From Phaeosaccion multiseriatum (Eukaryota > Ochrophyta, other classes), in contig OZ218952.1 in the NCBI GenBank assembly GCA_965112735.1, positions 3,782,001 through 3,846,000 on the forward strand: 64,000 nucleotides of DNA, in the 5' to 3' direction. The notes under the pieces were generated by a model. That model saw only the letters and a list, made by a program, of their open reading frames with translations, made no database searches and was not told where the DNA came from. Numbering within the stretch: the stretch's first letter is position 1; every line of letters begins with the position of its first letter. Of the stretch, positions 57,166 to 64,000 are shown one piece after another. The position numbers and the translations under genes are program-made.

Positions 57166-58951
57166 AAGTTAAGAAGGCCTTCCCGAACCCCAACCCACAC
57201 TCTCACAGCTAACCCCTCTCACAACTAACCCCTCAAACCGCACCCCTCACGCCTCACCGCCACTAACCGACCACCCACCGCAGGAGGTGATGTGTAGCGA
57301 CAGCTCCTTCAACGAGGCCCTAGCGGCACTCTCCTGTAACCACCCCCCCACCCGGGAGATGGCGGATCTGTACCTTGACCTGGTGCTTGAGCTCGAGAGA
57401 AACGAGGACGGGTCGTTGGGAGAGTTGGGAAGGAAGGTGAGAGGGAGAGTGTGGCGTACGAGCGATGTGTGATGTGTGTGAGTGGGTCTGTGTGTATCCT
57501 GTGGTATCCATACGCAGCATAAGAGGTGGGAATAGCACGTACGCTCTGAGTGATGCCTTCTTTAGACGAATAGAGAAGCGAAGCGAAGGAGAAGATGCAC
57601 CAAGCGTCTTTTAACCTTCTCCGCCTTCCTTCCTTCCTTGCAGTTAGCATGCTCCTTCTCATTCCCCTCCTCTCCCCACACCAGGTGTTCCCTTTTCTAA
57701 CTCTCACCTCCGACCCCCCCACCTCTGTCTGCCTGTATGCCTTCTTTGGTCTACCCGTATATCGACCCATCAGATCCGCAAACGTCGCTTCGAGGCCTAC
57801 AACCGCGAGTGGCTGGCGCTGGACACTAGGGAGAACGGAGAAGGAGGCGGCGGCAACAACATGTCGGTAAGAAGAGAGGAGAGCAGTTATCTAAGAAGAA
57901 AAGAGCACCAAGCGCCTTGTGTAGGGGAAGGACGGTCGCTCCCTGCTCGTATTCGTCCTTGCCGTTCAACTGTATGTTGAGAAGCCTCCGGCGGATATAG
58001 AGAGAAGTAGCGGGTTGGGAAGCTAATCTTGCCACCGTACAGCGTTGTCCCACCGCCTTTGTTGCCTCAGAAGCGTTTGTCTTGCCGCGTCTTGTCGACC
58101 GCCTTTGTTGCCTCCTTCCTTCTCTTCTCCTACCCTACTCACACCCCTCCCCACCCCTTTTATATCACCAACAGTACAACCTGCACCACGGAGGAGGGGC
58201 GTACAGTGACGGCCTCAGCGAAGAGGAGCCCGACGAGTTAGCAGCAGGGAGGCGGCACAGCGAGGCTCTGGCTATGGAGATGATGGGGGGGGGGGGGGGG
58301 CACCCGCACCATGACATGATGGGCATCGGGAGAATGGGGGGGGGCAGGGGGCAGCACGACGAGCACTCTGATGTCAGTGATAATGACTCCCCGCGAGGAG
58401 GAGGAGGGGCGGGGGGCAAGTCACCCGTGCAGCAGAGGGATGAGTACGGGAACTACAGCAGGTGAGACACAAGGAGGGGGGGGGGGGCGAGAGAGTGAAT
58501 GAGAGAGAGAGAGAGGGGGCGCGTGTGAATGAGGGAGAGAGGGAGAGCGAGAGAGAGAGAGAGAGATTGAGATTGAAAGAGAGATTGAATTCCATCGCGC
58601 GCGATGGTGGCAGTGTGCAGAGACGCTCAGGGCTGTCCGCGACTTACGCTTTCTGATCGCCCCTCTCGCCTCGCCTCCTCTCCGATCTCTTCCCTACTGC
58701 GTGTGTCATTTCTCACTTTCTGACGCCTTCGATCCTCCTTTCCTCCATGCTCTGCCCTCTGTCGACGTGCTTGGCGTTGTCTCTGCTTCTCCCCGTCCCT
58801 TGCTTCCTTCCTGCTGCCCCCACCTCTCTCTCTTTCTCTCTCGTCTCCCACGCACCATATATCAATGATGGAAAGGATGCATTCCGGGGGCGTTGAGGGG
58901 GAGGGCAAGAGCCGCGATGAGGACGCGTGGTCCAACAATGGCTGGCGGTAG
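51874..58951 (+). CDS. KIFAP3: Kinesin-associated protein 3 (KAP3), kinesin-II accessory subunit (about 865 aa, 17 exons)
   Basis: KAP3 is the armadillo-repeat adaptor of heterotrimeric kinesin-II, the anterograde IFT motor. Exons: 51874-51991, 52201-52390, 52756-52841, 53358-53439, 53635-53695, 53880-54045, 54339-54580, 54753-54903, 55201-55348, 55463-55807, 56076-56151, 56358-56540, 56857-56997, 57284-57436, 57774-57866, 58175-58461, 58876-58951. Family landmarks follow in order: [51 protein letters not shown], the helical [19 protein letters not shown] region, [121 protein letters not shown]. The poorly conserved C-terminus is Gly/His-rich. Without the last splice the frame ends at 58465; the perfect AGGTGAGA donor and phase-matched exon 58876-58951 favour one more exon. 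Confidence 0.93.
52988..53350 (+). repeat. About 90 tandem CTCA units in KAP3 intron 3
   Basis: A nearly perfect (CTCA)n array of about 363 bp, with a single CTCT slip near 53337, occupies most of the intron 52842-53357 and ends 7 bp before its CACAG acceptor. Confidence 0.96.
55113..55196 (+). repeat. (CCCTT)n array abutting a KAP3 acceptor
   Basis: CCCTCCCCTT units resolve into about a dozen CCCTT units that run directly into the CTCAG acceptor of exon 55201-55348, forming its polypyrimidine tract. Confidence 0.92.
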
Positions 58952-59404
58952 CAGCAGCAGAGCAGCAATTGGTGATAAAGCAACCCAACCGCCCGCGGTG
59001 TCGGCGATCGATAGCAGCAACCGCAGTTGGTAGTAGCCTAAGCGGTCGGCGACAGCACAAGCCGGCCACTGACAGAAGCATAGCAGCAAGGCTTACAGGA
59101 GCCTCACATAAGAATACGTGTTGTGCACGGCATGCCCTCATTTTTACCTGATTCAAACTGGGGCTGCGTCCCCGTCCCTTCCCCTCGAAGCGAGCTGAGC
59201 GAGCCGAGCTGATCCCTTCCGTTACAACCGAGCTACGGTTCGACCCACCCCTCTTGCCCATCTACTCCAACAGCTTTCTCACTACTTACGTCGACCCTAT
59301 AGGCTATACAAAACAAACACACGACGAGAGCGCGCTTCGTCAAGCTCTCCGCCAACTCGCACTCTCACTCTGCCACGGGCGGCGCCTCTCACATTGCGTA
59401 ATGG
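58952..59404. other. KAP3 3' flank, nothing recognised
   Basis: It contains no supported gene. Alternating CAGCAG-rich and pyrimidine-rich patches follow the KAP3 stop. A GAGCTGAGCGAGCCGAGCTG near-repeat sits at about 59190. Confidence 0.5.
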
Positions 59405-59597
59405 AAGAGGGTCGGACCCTCTCCACCGGCGGCAGACAGCGTCCCAGTGGCTTTGGCAGGCTGAGCTTTCCTCCACAGTCATGCTTGCCCCCCTAAAAAA
59501 TGCCCAAACATACCAGCTTCGGAGCCCCTCCACAACAACTTCCCCTCTTGCAAGACAAAGGTCTCGTCTCGCTCGAACGCTCACCATCATCAACATC

Positions 59598-59707
59598 ATG
59601 CACGTGCTCCTGGGCTTCATCACCGCCCTCGCCCTCGCCACCGCCGCCACCGTGCCTCCCGTCAAGGAGGACCAGCGTGAACTCGTCGAGGTGGACCAGC
59701 GTGAACT
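59598..59707 (+). CDS. First exon of a possible secreted protein (signal peptide)
   Basis: ATG at 59598 opens MHVLLGFITALALATAATVP, a typical signal peptide with an AT-A cleavage region. It continues with two near-repeats KEDQREL and EVDQREL and ends at a GTGAGT donor in phase 2. A candidate next exon starts after the CTGTAG acceptor at 59932 (YRAPLVSSKPPLPF), but its frame soon closes and no further exons can be defended. The upstream 190 bp and the start of this exon exist as an inverted copy at 17583-17905. Whether the gene is functional is unclear. Confidence 0.45.
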
Positions 59708-59820
59708 GTGAGTGCTCGAAGATGAGTGCGTTGCGTCTCTTTGCCTTACATATCCGCACGGTGTCTGCTCGAGTCGTCGTCTGGGGTAGACTCTTCTGAC
59801 GTCTCTCTGTCTCTTGCACT

Positions 59821-59897
59821 CGCTCCTCGTCTTCATTCTTCGTTGCCTTCGACTTGGTCTCGCTCCTCGTCTTCATTCTTCGCTGCCTTCGACTTGG
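59821..59897 (+). repeat. Two tandem 40-bp units
   Basis: CGCTCCTCGTCTTCATTCTT and the following 20 bases recur immediately at 59861 with few changes, in the probable intron after the signal-peptide exon. Confidence 0.88.
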
Positions 59898-60940
59898 ATC
59901 GCTTGCTTCCCTCCCTCGTCGTCCTTCTGTAGGTACAGAGCCCCATTGGTGAGCTCCAAACCCCCTCTCCCCTTCTCCACTCGCCTTCCGCGCAACGCTG
60001 CCCCCAGCCCCCCTTACTTACATGTAACCGCCCTTCGACCCTTTGACCGTCTCTCTGCCCGGACTACCTTCCGCCCGTGACAAGTCGAGGTCACATAACT
60101 CCTCCCTGTCTCGCTTGACCCCAAAGATCACTCGCCCGAAGGAGCCAAATATGATATCCCCATGCGGCTCCACGTCGCCTCCCCCTTCTCCCCCACACAC
60201 CTTCCACCGCCTGAATCACGCTCCAGGTCAACGGTTGGCTGAGCGATGGGCCCAATACTCACCCTTGCTCCTCATCCCTTTTGCCGTCTCCTCATTCCCT
60301 TCTTCGCCGCTGCCACCGAATAATGATCTGTCGGCAATCGGCACACCACCCCTCTTCACCCTCGTGGGCCACTTCCGCAATGTTGAAAACGATACGGTGT
60401 CCACCGCTTCGCCCCTCTCTGCACATCGGTGAGCCGTGAAGGCCTACCGACTCTCCGCCGCGCCTTCCTCATCTACCTCCTTCTCTACCCACGCTCTCTG
60501 CCCTACGGCCCACATCACTTCACCCACGCCCTCCAACATGACGGATGAGACCCTTGTGACGAAAAAGTACTCCAGCGTCCTGTCGCGCAAGGTCAATCTA
60601 CACCGCCCCTTTCCCTTCCATCCCCGGCTCCAAGCGCGACTAGCCCCTCCATCAACCCCACCCTTCTGCCTGATGTTGCCTGCCCTCACCCCCCTTTTGA
60701 TCCTTGCTCGTTCATCCTCTGGACGGCGCCAAGGTTATCTCCACCTACTAGCACCGGAGCCCCTTTCCTCTCCCCCCTGACTCCTAGCTGGGCCACCGCA
60801 AAACCCTCCTCCACCACTGTTGCTGACCGTGCCATCAAGCTGGTCGGTACCCCTCTGTGGTTGGCGAAGCGGTTAACAGGCTAACTGCGCTCTCTTTGAT
60901 GAATGCCAACAATGCCAGTGTCAGTTTTCCGACAGCAGTG

Positions 60941-61172
60941 CTTGCTTGCCCCCGCCCCCCCACAGCGGAAGGCATTCTCTTGTGAGTTTGGCCTCCTCCT
61001 CCTCTGTATGGTGTGCTGTATCACACCTCAGCGCTCTGCAGCTTCAGTGACAGCTTCCGTCGTCGGTTGTGGGATGGTCTTGGCGTGTGCATCAATAAAC
61101 TTGGTGCGGCAAGAAGCACTCATGAGCTCCTCCACCTCACCTACCCCAGCTCCTCCACGTCGAATCTGTAAA
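60941..61172 (-). pseudogene. Inverted fragment of the lipoate-ligase last exon
   Basis: The minus strand carries the last exon of the lipoate ligase with its acceptor. After the valine-glutamate stretch it reads VGEVEELM, then SASCRTKFIDAHAKTIPQPT to the same stop and downstream flank. Relative to 17326-17491 it lacks nine codons (EELGGWAKW) by an in-frame deletion and has a few substitutions. No upstream ligase exons are present, so it cannot encode a ligase. Confidence 0.85.
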
Positions 61173-61425
61173 GTACTACGAAGTACAAGGGAGGGCGGGG
61201 GTCGGTTTGCCTGGTGCTCGCTAGGCTGGCGTCTTATGCCCGACCACCTCCACCACATCCGCTCCTCTCCTTGGTTTCTGTTATTTTTGTTCCTCTGGAG
61301 GCTTTCTTGAAGGGCAACCTAGGAGTAGCGGCCCCTTTCCATCGTCACTCACGCAGCCAGAGCAGCAGCAGTTGGAGCAGTTGACCCCCGTTCTCGTGGC
61401 TTGCGCTACAGCCGCTGCGCCAGCA
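61173..61425. other. Upstream region of the Cys-rich secreted protein gene
   Basis: No gene is supported. A CAGCAGCAG patch lies near 61362. This presumably holds the promoter and 5' UTR of the gene starting at 61426. Confidence 0.4.
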
Positions 61426-63596
61426 ATGATGGGCCGCCTGGTGACTGCGTTTCTCCTCCTTATTGACGGACAAGTTGCCCAAGGAGGTAAGTGTGTGTGA
61501 GTACTTGATATTGCCCTCTCAAACGAGCTTGGCGACGGGAGAGGAGGGGGTTCAGAGTCTGCACGTCGCACTCCGTGCGTGCAAGAGGTGGCGGGGAGAG
61601 GGCCAGAACAACAAGCGCTCTTCTTCCTCTTAAAACCTCCCTCCCTCACCCTCGCCCGTCTCTATTAATCTCTGCGTCGTACACAGCGCCAAGCTTTGAG
61701 AGAGCTTGCACCGACGCAGGAGGAACCTTATCAGGCAACACCTGCTCCGGAGCCACCAGCCACATCCAGTGTGGTGACTCCAAGTGCCAGGTACATAAAC
61801 AGCTTCTCAGCTGTGCTTCTTGCTTGCCTTGTGGCGCTGCTTGCACGTGGCTGCTCCTCCGGCTCCGCTCTCTTGTTGTACTAAATCTCCCTCGCTTTCC
61901 CCCGTCTCTCCTCACCTACTTCCCTCATTGCACTTCCATGGCGCATCACACCCCTCTCCTGGCTGCTACATCTCGCGGTGGTGCCCCTGTCCCCTTTCGC
62001 CCCTTTCCTCCTGCCGCCGGGACTTGGGCAACCTCTATCTCCTCCCCCCTTCTTCGGTCGCTGCTACGGGTGCGTGAAGTTTAAGCGCTTTGAGGATTGC
62101 GCGGTGGACTGCTCTGGCCTTTTCGCTTGCGAGGTGAGTGGCAGTAAGACGAGCCGTGGTCGCCATGTGGCCTGAACAGCCTTGAACTCACTCATCCCTC
62201 CCTCCTTTCCTCCCTCCGTCTGCCCGCCCCTCCTTCTCCCTGCTGCTGCACATCACAGTTCTCGTCCTTCCTCGGCGCATCATCGGCTCTGTGCTCTGGC
62301 TCTCGAGGGTGTCAAGTAAGTGGCGCTCTCTTTCCTTTCAGCCCTCTCCTGCCTTCCCGTCTGCTTCGTTGTTGCTTTGCGTATGTGCCTTCCTTCAGTC
62401 AGAGAGAGGGACGGGGAATACCACTTTGTGCAATTGAGCAGCACCAGAACACGCGTGTGCGAGCCAACAACAACGCACCCCCCCCCCACCGGTCCCTGTT
62501 TCAATGCTCGGACTGCCTGCACGGCTCCGTCGGTCCGGTCTTAGCGCCTCATCCCGCTTCCTTTGCCTGGCTTCGCCTTCTCTCCGGTGGCCTCTACTTC
62601 GTTACCTTCCCCGCGCCATGGCTCTCCCTCTCTTGACTACAGAGCCGAGGGTCATCCCGCTTCCTCTGTTGACCTGGCCTCCTTTCCCTTTGTCTCAAGA
62701 ACTTTGATACCACCCCCCCCCCCACCACCACCATGGCTCTCCCTCCCCGCCGGCTGTCCGCCTCCTGCACAGTTCGCCGACTTGCTCGGCTCTTCAGCAG
62801 CTGTTTGTGCCGACGAAGCCTGTCACGGCCTCGAAGTAAGTTTGAATGTGCGGTGTGGGGCACGCATGCTGGCTCGGCTCGCGCCCCTCCCTCACTTCTC
62901 TGGCTGTCTACGTTTCGGGTGCCTCTCGCAAGGCATTTTCCGCAGCAGCGTGCGGCGCTGGAAGCGGGCTCCCTACGACGGTTCGAGAATGCGGTCCGGG
63001 CGAAGGCCCCCCCCGTTCTCCGGCAGACCCCATCACATTCCTGGGCACCACTGCGCCTACCCGATCTCCGCTCCAAGCCGACCCCACCACGGAGCCGACC
63101 AACGCTCTGCCTTCCGTCCGTCCTGCGCCCCAAGCCGATCCTACCATCCCTCCGGTAGCAGCCCCCACCACAGAACAAGGTACCACGGAACAAGTGACCA
63201 CCGCTGCGGGGCCTGGTGACGAGACGCTGCCGGGCACGTCATGCGAGTGCACGATCCCCTCCGAGTGTGCCGTGAGCGACGCTGACGCAATGTATCTCGA
63301 CATGTTCGACAATTGCGTGGAGGTGTCCGGGGAGTGCGTCTCGGGCAACGAAACGCCATCTCTGTGTAACTTCTTCGGGTCGGGACAGAGTTGTCGCGGC
63401 TGCTTTCTCAGGTTGGTTGGTTGGTTGGTTGGTTGGTTGGTTGGTTGGTTGGTTGATTGGTTGGTGGGTTGGTTGGGGGGGTTGGGTGGTTGGTTGGTTG
63501 TTGGTGTGTTGGTTGATTGTTCGGCCTACCTACCATTCCATTTCGTTTAACCTTCCCTGCCTGTCTGTCTATCTGCCTGCCTACCTTCCTGCCTGT

Positions 63597-63651
<55 letters not shown>

Positions 63652-63776
63652 CTTGCATGCCTGCCTGCCTGCCTGCCTGGCTGCCTGCCCGCCTGCCTGC
63701 CCGCCTGCCTGCCTGCCCGCCTGCCTGCCTGGCTGCCTGGCTGCCTGCCTGCCTGCCTGCCTGCCTGGCTGCCTGG

Positions 63777-63817
<41 letters not shown>

Positions 63818-64000
63818 TGCCTGCCTGCCTCCGTCTGCCTGCCTGCGTGTGTGTGTTATGTACGCGTGTGCCCCAGCTGTCAAGGGGCCCGAACGCACGC
63901 CCGCCTCTTCCCAGACACCCCCGGCGAGAATTACCCCTTCTGTGCCTGCACTGGGCTCAGCTACGCCCTCTGTTCCTTCCTCAACGACGAAGAACTCTTC
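61426..64000 (+). CDS. Modular cysteine-rich secreted protein, 5' part (3' end beyond window)
   Basis: No known family recognised. Exons 61426-61486, 61687-61790, 62080-62133, 62259-62315, 62773-62835, 62933-63411 and 63877 onward join in phase to 314 codons, still open at the window end. Exon 1 is a signal peptide (MMGRLVTAFLLLIDGQVAQG). Exon 2 is Cys-rich (ACTDAGGTLSGNTCSG, CGDSKCQ). Exons 3-5 are small, begin and end in phase 0, and resemble one another: FKRFEDCAVDCSGLFACE, FSSFLGASSALCSGSRGCQ and FADLLGSSAAVCADEACHGL. Exon 6 starts with a possible fourth module, then a Thr/Pro-rich linker (DPTTEPTNALPSVRPAPQAD) and a second Cys-rich domain (CECTIPSECAVSDADAMYLD ... CVEVSGECVSGNETPSLCNF). 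It is probably extracellular or cell-wall associated, with an O-glycosylated linker. Exon 3's acceptor (GTGAAG) is weak. Confidence 0.6.
63412..63520 (+). repeat. (GGTT)n array starting at a splice donor
   Basis: GGTTGGTT repeats begin exactly at the exon 63411/intron junction and continue for about 110 bp with GATT/GGGG variants. Confidence 0.9.
63551..63848 (+). repeat. (GCCT)n array
   Basis: About 70 GCCT units with GTCT, GGCT and GCCC variants fill the rest of the last intron visible in the window, upstream of the CCCCAG acceptor at 63876. Confidence 0.93.

Larger units (their letters stand above)
59405..61172. repeat. Inverted segmental duplication partner of 17319-17905
   Basis: Two blocks here are inverted copies of adjacent blocks at 17 kb. 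Block 59405-59627 matches 17583-17905, and 60941-61172 matches 17319-17586. The 1.3 kb between them (59628-60940) is absent from the 17-kb copy. The second block is a lipoate-ligase last exon on the minus strand, including the CAG acceptor and 3' flank. Confidence 0.8.

Overview
This is a gene-dense, GC-rich, intron-rich nuclear window from a eukaryote, most likely a photosynthetic stramenopile (ochrophyte alga). The lineage call is inference. It rests on (i) a pyruvate dehydrogenase E1 gene whose N-terminus is a signal peptide ending in an A|F junction (TEA-FVQ), the bipartite plastid-targeting signature of algae with red-derived complex plastids; (ii) a kinesin-II accessory subunit (KAP3), which implies motile-cilium/IFT machinery; and (iii) short GT-AG introns packed with microsatellites. 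I rebuilt splice structures by hand from GT/AG (one GC/AG) junctions, phase continuity and family similarity. Every multi-exon model listed as a coding gene closes in frame.

Layout, left to right: a WD/beta-propeller hypothetical gene (-, 377-4097) lies head-to-head with FANCI (+, 4512-12822). An ankyrin-repeat gene (-, 13149-15383) lies head-to-head with a lipoate-protein ligase (+, 15639-17491). A duplicated, rearranged block follows (17.3-17.9 kb). A RecQ helicase (-, 18813-24568) lies head-to-head with a patatin-like lipase (+, 25042-27391). Next come a frameshifted histidine-kinase remnant (27.6-28.0 kb) and SGF29 (+, 28409-31055), which converges on an AT-hook/RGG nuclear protein (-, 31922-33503). 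That gene is head-to-head with a kinesin (+, 33921-39679), followed by a second ankyrin gene (+, 40497-41663). A 1.9-kb intergenic region holds an inverted-repeat element and an ankyrin-gene fragment. A fused plastid PDH E1 alpha-beta gene (-, 43577-50827) lies head-to-head with KAP3 (+, 51874-58951). A rearranged region (59.4-61.2 kb) carries a signal-peptide exon and an inverted fragment of the lipoate-ligase gene. Last is the 5' part of a modular cysteine-rich secreted protein gene (+, 61426 to beyond the window).

Functional links: FANCI and RecQ belong to DNA repair; SGF29 and the AT-hook protein to chromatin. Lipoate ligase and PDH E1 bear on 2-oxoacid dehydrogenase function, since E2 subunits need lipoyl groups, although the two may act in different compartments. 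KAP3 and the kinesin belong to microtubule transport. The genes do not form operons; their recurrent arrangement is divergent pairs sharing a short upstream region and convergent pairs sharing a repeat-rich tail region.

The most unusual signals are the PDH E1 alpha-beta fusion, a FANCI that appears to lack the usual ubiquitin-acceptor lysine, an inverted duplication about 42 kb apart that leaves a reciprocal remnant at each site, splice-donor-phased and acceptor-phased microsatellites, and the modular Cys-rich secreted protein.
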